Positions 15,073-24,554 of a DNA stretch of 64,000 nucleotides are shown here, in pieces. The stretch is from positions 219,920-283,919 of the forward strand of contig NZ_CP064267.1 of the NCBI RefSeq assembly GCF_022811845.1, written 5' to 3'. Source of the DNA: Bacillus pseudomycoides. GTDB lineage: Bacteria; Bacillota; Bacilli; Bacillales; Bacillaceae_G. The stretch's first letter is position 1, and every line of letters starts with the position of its first letter. The notes beneath the pieces were generated by a model. It saw only the letters and a list, made by a program, of their open reading frames with translations, was not told the origin of the DNA and did no database searches. A program made the position numbers and the translations under genes.

Positions 15073-17394
15073 TCATCCTGGAAACATAGTATCTTTAATC
15101 GCATATTCTTTTGGTGGTTCTACTCCCATTAGGTTTCGTATAAAATAATCCCATCGTCGACGTATAAAGTAAACATCTTCAGAAATCCCATGCTGCCGAT
15201 TAGGAAGAATCAGCAAGTCAAAATCTTTGTTTTCTTTAATCAAAGCATTTACCATTCGCATGGTTAAAGCAGGATGGACATTATCATCCAGATCTCCTGT
15301 TACCAAAAGTAAACTTCCATTTAGGTTCTTAACCAACCTAGTATTATCTTGTTCACGGTATAGTTCTGAATTGAAAAGTCCTTGAAATCGTTCTCCCCAA
15401 GCTGCTAAGTATAAACGTTGATCATGATTCCCGCACCCAGATACTGCTACCTTATACAAATCCGGATAAGTCAGTATTGCCCGAGCAGCTGCATATCCAC
15501 CTCCAGATTCACCGTAAATACCTACTTTTTCTGTATCTAAAAATGGATACTGTTCCGCAAGTTGCTTAATAGCTACAACATGATCTTCAAGTCCTGCAGA
15601 CCATTCCAGCTTGCCATTAGAAAAATCATGAAAACTCTTTGACCTGTAAGGAGTGCCTCTGCCATCCATTAGAATAATAGCGAAGCCAAGCTGTGCAAAA
15701 GATTGAGCACCACCAACTAGATCAACCGGTTGTTCTAGTGAATACTCTCCTCCCCAAGTGAATTCTTTCGGCGTGTGGAGTAGTTGAGGACCACCGTAGA
15801 TATAATCCAAGATGGGGTACTTACACTCTTTGTCTGTGGTTGCAGGAGGAATCAGTACTCCGTACAAATCAGTCATTCCATCAGCAGCCTTAACAGTAAA
15901 ACGTTCTGGTAATTGATATCCGTTTGATAAGAGAAGTTCAATATCAGCTTGTTCCAGTTCACAAACTAATTTTCCATCTGTTGAACGCAAAACAGATTTA
16001 GGTGGCATATCCACACGTGAAAAAGTATCTACAAAAAAACAATAATCAGGAGAAATAAATACGTTATGCTCAGCATCCTCTGGTGTAAGGAGTAATAAGT
16101 CTGATCCATCTAACCGAACTCGATAAAGATGCTGAAAATAAGGGTCCCGTCCTGGTTCTCGGCTGCTAGCGGTAAAATACACCCAATCTTCTTGTTCATC
16201 AACACCCATTAGTTGGCGGACTGTCCAAGGTCCAGAGGTAATTCTGTTTTTGAGTCTTCCTGTACTACTGTCATAAAGATAAAGGTGTGACCATCCGTCA
16301 CGCTCGGAATGCCAAATAAAAGAGTTATCATGGCATAACCATTGGGTATTTATACCTTTTCCATTTTTAATGTTGTAGAGATCTGTAAATAGGAAAGTCT
16401 CACTTTTCTCCTCTAACAAAGTTTGAATTTCACCAGTTTTTGCATTAGCGACAACAAATTGCATAGATCGATAGTCACGAGACATTTTTGTGAAATAAAC
16501 AAAGTCGCTGTCATTTGTCCAATAAGCTGTTTGACAACTAGGACTGAGGGGTGATACTAATCCAGTAATCATAGGTTCTGTATCCAATTGAATCATCAAT
16601 TGCCGTTCAATATCGCAAATTACAAATTGGGCTAATGGAAGATGTTTATCCCCGATTAGCGGATAGCGATACGAATGGATGACAGGCGGCTTTGCTTCTT
16701 CAGAAGGAACTGACTGTAGAAGAGACATTTTTCGTACCTTGCGTTGATCAAGCCGGTGCGTCAAGAGTTGTTTGGAATCCGGTGACCACAATGCTGCTGG
16801 TGGAATTTTTGGATTATATAATCGTTTAACGACAGCGGAAATTTCTGATTCCGGTTGAGTCCCATAATCATAGTATCGCTTGCCATCATGAGTTAGTTGG
16901 ATTATTTGCCCTGTTTCTAAAGAGCGTACAAATAAATTATATCCCTTAATAAATGCAGACCAGCGCCCGTCAGGGGATCGAAGTTCATGCGCAGGTACTT
17001 CTTTAGCCCGGACTTTTTTGCACTGATATTTAGTTAAATCGCAAATCCACGTGGTTTCATCTACTTCAAATTGAATAGCTTTCTCTTCATTGACATAAGT
17101 AAAAGAGTTGAAGGGAAGGTTATCTGGATCGACCTGATGGTTAATTACATTTGAGAGTGACTCTGCAAGCCTAGCATGATTGAAAGCGGGTTCTTTAGTA
17201 TTTAACTTTGGATTAACTATTAAAAATTGCTTGCCGCGTTCACTTTCTTTTCGTAGATCTCTTTGATACCAAAAGCGGCTTCCTTTATCTAACCATTTAG
17301 GAAAAACCTTACCGTTAAATACATCATTTACAGTGTTCCAAGAAAGCAGACGCTCTGCTTTCTCATACTGTTCATAGGTTACTGATAATGACAT
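15073..17394 (-). CDS. Prolyl-oligopeptidase-family S9 peptidase (DPP IV-like)
   Basis: Start at ATG 17394 (MSLSVTYEQY), 6 nt after AAAGGGAGTGA; 773 residues. The first ~500 residues fit the DPP IV N-terminal beta-propeller (repeated YWTNDSDFVYFTK, HSERDGWSHLYLYD, WVYFTASSREPGRDPY). The C-terminal alpha/beta-hydrolase domain holds the triad: Ser in YGESGGGYA near residue 628, Asp in GDLDDNVHP near 703, His in RQHGISED near 734. No signal peptide, so probably cytoplasmic; it would remove N-terminal dipeptides or cut short peptides. It is divergent from the two-component system at 17.8 kb. Confidence 0.85.
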   Translation of the reverse strand: MSLSVTYEQYEKAERLLSWNTVNDVFNGKVFPKWLDKGSRFWYQRDLRKESERGKQFLIVNPKLNTKEPAFNHARLAESLSNVINHQVDPDNLPFNSFTYVNEEKAIQFEVDETTWICDLTKYQCKKVRAKEVPAHELRSPDGRWSAFIKGYNLFVRSLETGQIIQLTHDGKRYYDYGTQPESEISAVVKRLYNPKIPPAALWSPDSKQLLTHRLDQRKVRKMSLLQSVPSEEAKPPVIHSYRYPLIGDKHLPLAQFVICDIERQLMIQLDTEPMITGLVSPLSPSCQTAYWTNDSDFVYFTKMSRDYRSMQFVVANAKTGEIQTLLEEKSETFLFTDLYNIKNGKGINTQWLCHDNSFIWHSERDGWSHLYLYDSSTGRLKNRITSGPWTVRQLMGVDEQEDWVYFTASSREPGRDPYFQHLYRVRLDGSDLLLLTPEDAEHNVFISPDYCFFVDTFSRVDMPPKSVLRSTDGKLVCELEQADIELLLSNGYQLPERFTVKAADGMTDLYGVLIPPATTDKECKYPILDYIYGGPQLLHTPKEFTWGGEYSLEQPVDLVGGAQSFAQLGFAIILMDGRGTPYRSKSFHDFSNGKLEWSAGLEDHVVAIKQLAEQYPFLDTEKVGIYGESGGGYAAARAILTYPDLYKVAVSGCGNHDQRLYLAAWGERFQGLFNSELYREQDNTRLVKNLNGSLLLVTGDLDDNVHPALTMRMVNALIKENKDFDLLILPNRQHGISEDVYFIRRRWDYFIRNLMGVEPPKEYAIKDTMFPG

Positions 17395-17424
17395 GTCTAT
17401 CACTCCCTTTACTATTTTAAACAT

Positions 17425-17812
17425 CTGCTCTAGTACACCAGAAACATAGAACCATTCATTTTTCTTACATTCGAGGATTTGATTATGATACTAATCTAAA
17501 AAGCTTATGGGTGAATTCTTTTTGCTTTGGGCAGACCTTAAATGTGTTGGTTCACCTACCTTTTTAATCAAGTGAATAACTTGTAGCCACTTAACATGTA
17601 AGTATCATGATGTGTAAGTTTTCTGGATATATTTGGTGGTTACAGTGTTTTTTCAGTTTACATTTCTTTATAAGCTAGTTTTCTTTCATTTAAGTTAATT
17701 TCATCTTAAAATGTTAATCTTTCCCTCAACTTTCATTTATCTTACAATAACCTTACAAAAGGAAAATTTTAGTTTTAAGCAAGATTTTTATTAGTGGAAA
17801 CGGGGGAAGAAA
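17425..17812. promoter_or_regulatory. Intergenic region with direct-repeat response-regulator box
   Basis: The 390-bp divergent region between the peptidase and the response regulator. Two CTTACAA repeats (17741-17747 and 17752-17758) with an 11-bp period fit binding by an OmpR-type dimer, suggesting autoregulation. A ribosome site GGGGGAAG precedes ATG 17813. Confidence 0.45.
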
Positions 17813-18529
17813 ATGGAGAGAACTATTATAATCGTTGATGATGAGCTTGAAATCATAGAGATACTAAGACTTTTTTTGGAAATGGAAGGCTTTTCGATAC
17901 TGGAAGCGCGTGATGGTAAATCAGCTTTAAATCTTATACAGAAATTCAAAGTTGATCTAGCTATTATTGACATTATGATGCCGAATATTAATGGGTACGA
18001 ATTGATTAAAATAGTTCGGAAAGAATATAAAATGCCTATTATTATTCTTTCTGCTAAAAATCAGGAAATGGATAAAATTATGGGATTAGGGCTAGGAGCA
18101 GATGATTTTATATCGAAACCATTCAGCTTGTTGGAGGTATTAGCACGAATCCAAGCTCAACTTCGAAGAACATATGATTTTAATGTTAACTCGTTAAATC
18201 AAGAGCGCTCTCAAACGTGTTTTGATGACCTGGTGTTAGATCATCGCTCTTGTATTCTTTACAAGCGGGGACGCGAAATTAAACTTAGCGCTCTAGAGTA
18301 TAAATTATTGAAGTTATTTATGGGGGAGCCAGGTCGTATTTTTACCAAAAAGCAAATCTTTGAGAACGTATGGGCTGATTACTATTATTCAGATGACAAT
18401 ACTATCATGGTTCAAATCAGTAGATTGCGAGAAAAAATAGAAGATCATCCAAGAAATCCAGTATATTTAAAAACTGTACGAGGTTTAGGGTATCGATTTG
18501 CGAAGAAGGAAGAATTAAATGAGCGATAA
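17813..18529 (+). CDS. OmpR-family response regulator
   Basis: 238 residues. Receiver domain: acidic pair D9-D10, phospho-acceptor D53 in LAIIDIMMP, and Lys in FISKPF near 102. C-terminal winged helix: SALEYKLLKLFM, VQISRLREKIE and TVRGLGYRF. All key residues are present. The histidine kinase overlaps its end by 11 nt, so the two are translationally coupled. Similar pairs (VanRS, PhoPR-like) respond to envelope signals; the signal here is unknown. The divergent S9 peptidase is a possible target. Confidence 0.9.
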   Translation: MERTIIIVDDELEIIEILRLFLEMEGFSILEARDGKSALNLIQKFKVDLAIIDIMMPNINGYELIKIVRKEYKMPIIILSAKNQEMDKIMGLGLGADDFISKPFSLLEVLARIQAQLRRTYDFNVNSLNQERSQTCFDDLVLDHRSCILYKRGREIKLSALEYKLLKLFMGEPGRIFTKKQIFENVWADYYYSDDNTIMVQISRLREKIEDHPRNPVYLKTVRGLGYRFAKKEELNER

Positions 18530-19949
18530 AAATAAAATATTTAACACCTTAATTAAAACTTATGTTTTCTTCTCGTTGACTGTTGGAATTAGTGTCGTTA
18601 TCCTACTTGTCATTTTAAATTTTCAAATGAAACAGAAGTTCGAAAATACTGTGTTGTCTAATTTAAGGGGGACCGAAATTGTAAGACAGAACTACTCAGA
18701 CATTCCCTCCGATGCAATTGAGTCATTTAATGGATGGGTAGAAATTCTCGATGAAAATTTGCATGTTATTTATATCAAAGGGAAAAAACAAGATAACTCA
18801 TCCGCCTATACGGAAAAAGAATTAAACAGTCTTTTTTATGACCAAAAGGAAAATCCGTATCACACTTCTCTAGCACCATTTAAAACAAAAGACGGCAAAA
18901 CGGCCTATTGTCTCATTAAGATTCCCAAAACATATATAAAGCAAGAATTCACGGTAACAAGTGCAGCGAAAGACCATATTACAGCTTTTACAAAATTGTT
19001 GCTTCAAACCTTTCTCCTTTTTCTCCTTTTATTCGGGATTAATGTCTATATATATAGCCGCTGGATGGCTATGAAAATAACCAATCCGTTACTTTCAATC
19101 GCTGATGGAATTAAAAACATTACGAATGGCCATTACTACAAACGGCTTCGTTTTAAGGCAAACTATGAATTAATTAAAATACAAAATTATTTTAACCTAA
19201 TGGCTGAAAAGCTAGAAAAAACAGAAATGGAGAAAAAACAATTAGAAGAAAGCAAGCAGCGCATGCTTGTCCATATCTCTCATGATTTAAAAACTCCTAT
19301 TACAACTATTCAGGGCTATGTCGAAGCACTACAATTGGGTCTTATTTGGGAGGAAGCGAAGAAACAGCAAGCTTTACATATCATACATACAAAAGCACGA
19401 CTCGTTACAGAATTAATTGAGGATGTCTTTGAATTGTCTAAACTTGAAAGCCCGGATTATCCATTTCCAACTGAATCACTGGATATTTCTGAATTTATTC
19501 GTGAAATAGCTGCAGAATATTATGGCCTGTTTGAAGAAAAACACCTTCACTTTCAATTTGAAATCCCTTCTCAGGAAATATTCGTTTCTTTTAATTATAC
19601 ATTGTTATATCGGGCCGTTTCTAACGTACTGTCCAACGCGTTAAAATACAACCAAGAAGGAACGAATGTTCTCATTTCGCTAATCGAAGATACTCAAAAG
19701 ATACATATCAATATCATCGATGATGGCATCGGTATTCCTAATGCTATAAAAGAAAAAGTATTTGAAGCATTTTTTAGGGGAGATCAATCAAGAAAAAGCG
19801 ATGGGGGAACAGGTCTCGGTTTAACCATTTCAAAACATATCGTGGGGAAACACGGAGGTCAAATTTATTTACATACAAACGAAGGGAAAACGAAATTTCA
19901 AATCACCCTGCCTAAAGCTGGTTACAATAAGAATCTAATACAAAAATAA
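18519..19949 (+). CDS. Sensor histidine kinase
   Basis: 476 residues. TM1 (about 11-33), an extracytoplasmic sensor region of ~120 residues, TM2 (about 156-180), HAMP (KITNPLLSIADGIKNI...), then the HisKA box LVHISHDLKTPITTIQGY with phospho-His near 255. The ATPase domain has N box NVLSNALKYN, G1 DDGIGIP and G2 GGTGLGLTISKHIVGKHGG. It phosphorylates the regulator encoded just before it. Confidence 0.9.
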   Translation: MSDKNKIFNTLIKTYVFFSLTVGISVVILLVILNFQMKQKFENTVLSNLRGTEIVRQNYSDIPSDAIESFNGWVEILDENLHVIYIKGKKQDNSSAYTEKELNSLFYDQKENPYHTSLAPFKTKDGKTAYCLIKIPKTYIKQEFTVTSAAKDHITAFTKLLLQTFLLFLLLFGINVYIYSRWMAMKITNPLLSIADGIKNITNGHYYKRLRFKANYELIKIQNYFNLMAEKLEKTEMEKKQLEESKQRMLVHISHDLKTPITTIQGYVEALQLGLIWEEAKKQQALHIIHTKARLVTELIEDVFELSKLESPDYPFPTESLDISEFIREIAAEYYGLFEEKHLHFQFEIPSQEIFVSFNYTLLYRAVSNVLSNALKYNQEGTNVLISLIEDTQKIHINIIDDGIGIPNAIKEKVFEAFFRGDQSRKSDGGTGLGLTISKHIVGKHGGQIYLHTNEGKTKFQITLPKAGYNKNLIQK

Positions 19950-20072
19950 TGTCGTTCTTTTTATTTTCTTAAGCGAGTACAGGGCGATAGACTAGTTGAT
20001 TAATGTTAAGTCGCGAATCATACTAAAGTTGTATAGATTCTTTAACTTTTGTATGAAGAGAAACGTATGACT

Positions 20073-20373
20073 GAAGGCATACAAATAAGGCAAGTTAAAT
20101 ATCTCAATAATATAGTGGAACAAGATTACCGTTTCATTAAGAAACGTGTGCGTTCTATGTTAGGATTCAAGTCATATGAAACAGCCACTTCTATATTGAG
20201 TGGCGTTGAAACCATGCATATGATGAAAAAAGGACAACTTCACCCACAGGTGAAGTCTGCCCAAAATGAAGTTAGGTTCATACATGAATTATTTGGAATT
20301 GCATCATAATCTACCATTGAACAGTCTATGCAGGTTTCTATGTCTCTATCAAATGATTTTTGCACCAGAACCT
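20073..20373 (+). pseudogene. IS6-family (IS240-like) transposase 3' remnant and right end
   Basis: About 75 C-terminal residues of an IS6 transposase are readable (IQIRQVKYLNNIVEQDYRFI, KRVRSMLGFKSYETA), part of the DDE domain around the final Glu. The element ends with TTTTTGCACCAGAACC at 20358-20373, the IS240-type terminal repeat. The 5' two thirds are gone. Confidence 0.8.
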
Positions 20374-20427
20374 TTTTTAATATATTTATTAGAAATAGCT
20401 TTACATTTCTCGGCACAGTTGCTTCTT

Positions 20428-21042
20428 CTAGCCCTCATTAAAAAAAGTAAAACCCACTGCACACAAGGGTCCTTTAGTAAAAAGCTTCACTAATTGTTTT
20501 GCAGTATATTTCGGTGAATATTTCATGTCATTTTGAAGCCACCAAATTGCTATCCCCACAATAGAGGAAGTGATGAAATACAATACCATATCTTTCGGAA
20601 TATCTAAGTCATGTTCTCCAAGTATGAGCTCAATGAAATTGTGTTCAAGGTGATCCATGATAGTCTGCTGCATTTGTAGGTTAAAATCATGAATGCCGTG
20701 AGGACCAAGCATGGTTTTATAAAAGTCTGCATGTTTTGCGATACACTCAAATATGGATTGTAAAATTTCCTCGAATTTCGAAAGTTCTATTTGATGTCCC
20801 TGCACATGGGTATATAGGACCATCTTACTTGTCAACTCTCCTAGTGCATCCTCACTAAGCGTTGTTAACAAATCTTGTTTATCCCTGTAATGCGAGTAAA
20901 ATGTTGCCCGATTAATGAGTGCCTCATCTGTGATGTCTTGGATGGTAATAGCATCGTATCCCTTTTCCGCTATCAGTTTGATAAAAGCATCATATATAAA
21001 TTTCTTTGTCCGAATAATCCGCAGATCCGCTTTTTTCAACAT
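20428..21042 (-). CDS. TetR/AcrR-family repressor, copy 1
   Basis: 204 residues. N-terminal HTH: FIYDAFIKLIAEKGYDAITI then DITDEALINRATFYSHYRDK. The C-terminal half is a helical ligand domain of the TetR_C type. Divergent from the CYP102 gene with 200 bp between them, as FatR/Bm3R1-type repressors are beside CYP102 genes in other bacilli; those sense fatty acids. I infer that it represses the P450. Two further copies exist: a truncated one at 26037-26199 and a complete one at 35982-36596. Confidence 0.85.
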   Translation of the reverse strand: MLKKADLRIIRTKKFIYDAFIKLIAEKGYDAITIQDITDEALINRATFYSHYRDKQDLLTTLSEDALGELTSKMVLYTHVQGHQIELSKFEEILQSIFECIAKHADFYKTMLGPHGIHDFNLQMQQTIMDHLEHNFIELILGEHDLDIPKDMVLYFITSSIVGIAIWWLQNDMKYSPKYTAKQLVKLFTKGPLCAVGFTFFNEG

Positions 21043-21106
21043 CTTATACCTCCCTGTTCGTTATTGTCATTATACACAACAGATTTCATCCTTTTGTTTC
21101 TTATCG

Positions 21107-21200
21107 TACATTTATGTCTTAAATGTAAATTGAATTGTGTAGCGAAAACGATACAATTACATTATAAACAACATGTTTTTATTATAAATTACATGTTGTT
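21107..21200. promoter_or_regulatory. Operator-like palindromes between tetR and the P450 gene
   Basis: ACATTTA-TGTCT-TAAATGT at 21108-21126 is a perfect 7-5-7 palindrome, 66 nt from the tetR start. AACAACATGT (21167-21176) and ACATGTTGTT (21191-21200) are perfect 10-bp arms close to the P450 start. Both are good candidates for TetR binding; related sequences recur before the other two tetR copies. Confidence 0.6.
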
Positions 21201-21242
21201 CGTTATCTATCTTTTTGTTGAACGTATGCTAGGAGGATGAAC

Positions 21243-24200
21243 ATGAGAGAAGAACAAACAAGTAATATTCCACAACCCAAAACATATGGACCACTAGGCA
21301 ACTACCCTCTATTCGACATGAGTCAACCTACTATTTCTTTTTGCGAGATGGCGAAAGAATATGGGCCAATATTTCGGTTGACTGCTCCAGGTTTTAAAAC
21401 AATATGTATCTCTGAACACAAACTTGTAACGGAAGTCTGTGATATCAATCGTTTTGATAAACATGTCGCAAATGATATGGTGCATGTACGCAAATTTACG
21501 GGGGATGGTCTGTTTACGAGTAAAACATCGGAGCCAAACTGGCGAAAAGCCCATAATATATTGCTGCCAACATTCAGCCAACAAGCCATGAAGGGATATC
21601 ATACCATGATGTTAGACATCGCTTCGCAGCTGATTCAGAAATGGGCTCGGTTGAATCACGATAGTGATCATATCGATGTACCGGGAGACATGACCCGCCT
21701 TACTTTGGATACGATCGGTCTTTGTGGTTTTAACTACCGATTTAATAGTTTTTATAAAGAAAAACATGATCCATTTATCGACAGCATGGTACGTGCACTT
21801 GACGAAGCTATGCATAAAATTGCCCGATCGAAGGGCCTGGATACTCTGATGATTAGAAAAAACAGACAATTCCAAGATGATATACAAAGCATGTTTTCGT
21901 TGGTAGATAAAATTATTAAAGAGCGGAAGGCTAATGGAAATAATGGAGAGATAGATCTGCTGGCCCGCATGTTAAACAGTAAAGACCCTGAGACCGGGGA
22001 AGTGTTGGATGATGAGAATATCCGATACCAAATTATTACTTTCTTAATTGCTGGGCATGAAACAACAAGTGGTTTATTATCCTTTACGACTTATTTTTTA
22101 CTGAAACATCCGGAAGTTCTGAAGAAAGCATACGAAGAAGTGGATCAGGTCCTCGGTGATTCCACTCCATCTTATAAACAAGTGCTAAACCTCAAATACA
22201 TTCGCATGATTCTAAACGAGGCCATACGGTTATGGCCGACCGCTCCATCTTTTGATGTGTATCCAAAGGAGGATACTATAATCGGCGGACAGTATCATGT
22301 GAAAAAAGGTGAAGGGTTGACCGTGCTTCTTCCCGCGCTTCATCGGGATAAAGAAGTGTGGGGAGAGGATGCAGAAGAATTCCGTCCGGAACGTTTCGCA
22401 GACCCTTCCAAAGTACCAAATCATGCATATAAACCATTTGGGAATGGTCAACGTGCTTGTATCGGTATGCAGTTCGCACTTTATGAAGCTACGCTTGTGC
22501 TTGGAATGATTCTTCAAAAGTTGGAATTAATTGATTCTGAAAACTATCAGTTGAAGATTAAGCAATCATTGACCATAAAACCAGAAAATTTCAGAATTAG
22601 AGTTAAATTAAGAGAAGGGAAGGAAGTCGCACCTTTACTGAATCTTCCGTTAGATGATGAAAAGGAGAATGAAGAAAAGAAGAAAGTGACTTCTCAATAT
22701 TCAAAACAAGAAGTACTTGAAGGTGCTGAAAACGTACCTCTGCTTGTATTATATGGTTCAAATCTAGGAAGAGCGGAAGAGTTCGCTAGGAAGCTCGCAG
22801 ACCATGCAAGGTTACTGGGCTTCCAGAGCGATGTGAGAACAGTAAATGATTATATCGGAAAGTTACCTAAAGAAGGTGCGGTACTCATTGTAACTTCTTC
22901 ATATAATGGTCAACCTCCTGAGAATGCCGCTCAGTTCGTAAAATGGCTGGAACAAGCAAGCGCAGAGGAATGTACAGGGATCAGGTATGCAGTTTTTGGT
23001 TGCGGAGATCGAAATTGGGCGAATACTTACCAGAGTGTTCCGAAATTTATTGACAAAGAGCTTGAACTGAAAGGTGCCATAAGGTATACCGAAAGAGGAG
23101 AGGCTGACGCTGGAGGAGATTTCGAGAATGATTTTGCCCAATGGCAAAAGAACATGTGGAAGGATGTCTCGAATGTTTTTGGCCTAAAGATGAAAGAGGG
23201 AACAGAAACAGTGTCTCATCAATCATCGCTTTCCGTTCAGTTGATTTCAGGTCCTCATGCTAATCCAATCGTTCAAAAAAACGAAGCTGTTTATGCAACG
23301 GTGATTGCTAGCAGGGAGCTTCAGTCATCTGAAAGTGAGCGGAGCACTCGACATATTGAGATAGCCTTGCCGGAAGGAGTTACTTATCAAGTAGGAGATC
23401 ACCTTGGAGTACTGCCAAGTAACAGCCGAAAAAATGTCAACCGAATTTTAAAACGTTTTAGATTAAACGAGAAGGATCAAGTCATTCTGAGTACAAGTGG
23501 AAGCAGTACAGCTCATCTTCCTTTGGACCGTCCTGTTAGTTTATTTGACCTTCTTAGCCATAGTGTTGAGATTCAAGAAGCGGCAACTCGAGCTCAAATA
23601 CGAGAATTGGCAAGATTTACAGTTTGTCCTCCTCATAAATACGAATTGGAAGCATTATTGGAAGATGGAGTTTATCAGGACCAAATACTAAAGAAACACA
23701 TTTCAATGTTGGATCTTCTTGAAAAGTATGAAGCGTGTGAAATCCCGTTTGAACGCTTTTTAGAACTTCTCCCTGCACTCAAACCGCGTTACTATTCTAT
23801 TTCAAGTTCTCCACTCGTTGCACAAGATCGTCTAAGTATTACGGTCGGTGTTGTTAGTGGACCTGCATGGAGTGGACAAGGAGAATATAAAGGTGTCGCA
23901 TCTAATTATTTAGCTCAGCGTCACAATGAAGATGAGATTACTTGTTTTATTAGAACGCCAGAATCCCGTTTTCAGTTACCTGAAGATCCAGAAAAACCAA
24001 TTATCATGGTTGGACCAGGTACTGGAGTTGCACCATTCCGTGGATTCTTACAAACGCGTCGTGTTCAAAAGCAAAAAGGTGTTAACTTAGGGGAAGCGCA
24101 TCTGTATTTCGGTTGTCGTCATCCTGAAAAAGATTATCTCTATCGTACAGAACTAGAAAATGATGAAAAAGATGGCTTAATATCTTTACACACAGCTTTT

Positions 24201-24458
24201 TCTCGCTCGGAAGGACATCCAAAAACATATGTACAGCACTTAATGAAACAAGATGGAGCGAATTTAATTTCGTTATTAGATAACGGTGCCCACCTTTATA
24301 TATGTGGTGATGGAAGCCGAATGGCACCGGATGTAGAAGATACTCTTTGTCACGCATATCAAGAAATGCATGGAGTCAGTGAACAAGAGGCAAGAAATTG
24401 GTTGGATCAGTTACAACATGAAGGACGATACGGAAAAGATGTTTGGGCTGGAATCTGA
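21243..24458 (+). CDS. cyp102A: CYP102-type P450-reductase fusion (fatty acid hydroxylase)
   Basis: Start at ATG 21243, 5 nt after AGGAGGATG; an ATG 6 nt earlier overlaps the ribosome site. 1,071 residues. P450 domain: I-helix AGHETTSG near 265-272, ExxR in EAIRLW, and heme loop FGNGQRACIG with the thiolate Cys near 405. FMN domain: LVLYGSNLGRAEEFARKLAD. FAD/NADPH reductase domain: RYYSISSSP, MVGPGTGVAPFRGF, YFGCRHPEKDYLY. This single-chain, self-sufficient enzyme hydroxylates fatty acids near the chain end using NADPH. Regulation by the divergent TetR is likely. Confidence 0.93.
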   Translation: MREEQTSNIPQPKTYGPLGNYPLFDMSQPTISFCEMAKEYGPIFRLTAPGFKTICISEHKLVTEVCDINRFDKHVANDMVHVRKFTGDGLFTSKTSEPNWRKAHNILLPTFSQQAMKGYHTMMLDIASQLIQKWARLNHDSDHIDVPGDMTRLTLDTIGLCGFNYRFNSFYKEKHDPFIDSMVRALDEAMHKIARSKGLDTLMIRKNRQFQDDIQSMFSLVDKIIKERKANGNNGEIDLLARMLNSKDPETGEVLDDENIRYQIITFLIAGHETTSGLLSFTTYFLLKHPEVLKKAYEEVDQVLGDSTPSYKQVLNLKYIRMILNEAIRLWPTAPSFDVYPKEDTIIGGQYHVKKGEGLTVLLPALHRDKEVWGEDAEEFRPERFADPSKVPNHAYKPFGNGQRACIGMQFALYEATLVLGMILQKLELIDSENYQLKIKQSLTIKPENFRIRVKLREGKEVAPLLNLPLDDEKENEEKKKVTSQYSKQEVLEGAENVPLLVLYGSNLGRAEEFARKLADHARLLGFQSDVRTVNDYIGKLPKEGAVLIVTSSYNGQPPENAAQFVKWLEQASAEECTGIRYAVFGCGDRNWANTYQSVPKFIDKELELKGAIRYTERGEADAGGDFENDFAQWQKNMWKDVSNVFGLKMKEGTETVSHQSSLSVQLISGPHANPIVQKNEAVYATVIASRELQSSESERSTRHIEIALPEGVTYQVGDHLGVLPSNSRKNVNRILKRFRLNEKDQVILSTSGSSTAHLPLDRPVSLFDLLSHSVEIQEAATRAQIRELARFTVCPPHKYELEALLEDGVYQDQILKKHISMLDLLEKYEACEIPFERFLELLPALKPRYYSISSSPLVAQDRLSITVGVVSGPAWSGQGEYKGVASNYLAQRHNEDEITCFIRTPESRFQLPEDPEKPIIMVGPGTGVAPFRGFLQTRRVQKQKGVNLGEAHLYFGCRHPEKDYLYRTELENDEKDGLISLHTAFSRSEGHPKTYVQHLMKQDGANLISLLDNGAHLYICGDGSRMAPDVEDTLCHAYQEMHGVSEQEARNWLDQLQHEGRYGKDVWAGI

Positions 24459-24475
24459 ATTTGGGTAACTTTTCC

Positions 24476-24501
24476 CATCCCCTGAGAAGGGGGATGGGGG
24501 A
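24476..24501. terminator. GC-rich hairpin between P450 and gapN
   Basis: CCCATCCCC-TGAGAAG-GGGGATGGG followed by GGAAAACACCC. It may terminate the P450 transcript, and belongs to the CCCC..GGGGATGGGCAAAAACACC repeat family seen at 29.5 and 55.6 kb. Confidence 0.55.
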
Positions 24502-24554
24502 AAACACCCAATTTATACTCACTTTTACAGGTTACTATTTTAGGAGGACTAATC

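Noticed and set aside
21309..24357. Long antisense and alternative frames over the CYP102 gene
   Set aside because: They lie within a gene with complete domain motifs and have no ribosome sites; they are by-products of its codon use.
24459..24554. Riboswitch before gapN
   Set aside because: Only a GC-rich hairpin of a dispersed repeat type is present; no known riboswitch core was recognised.
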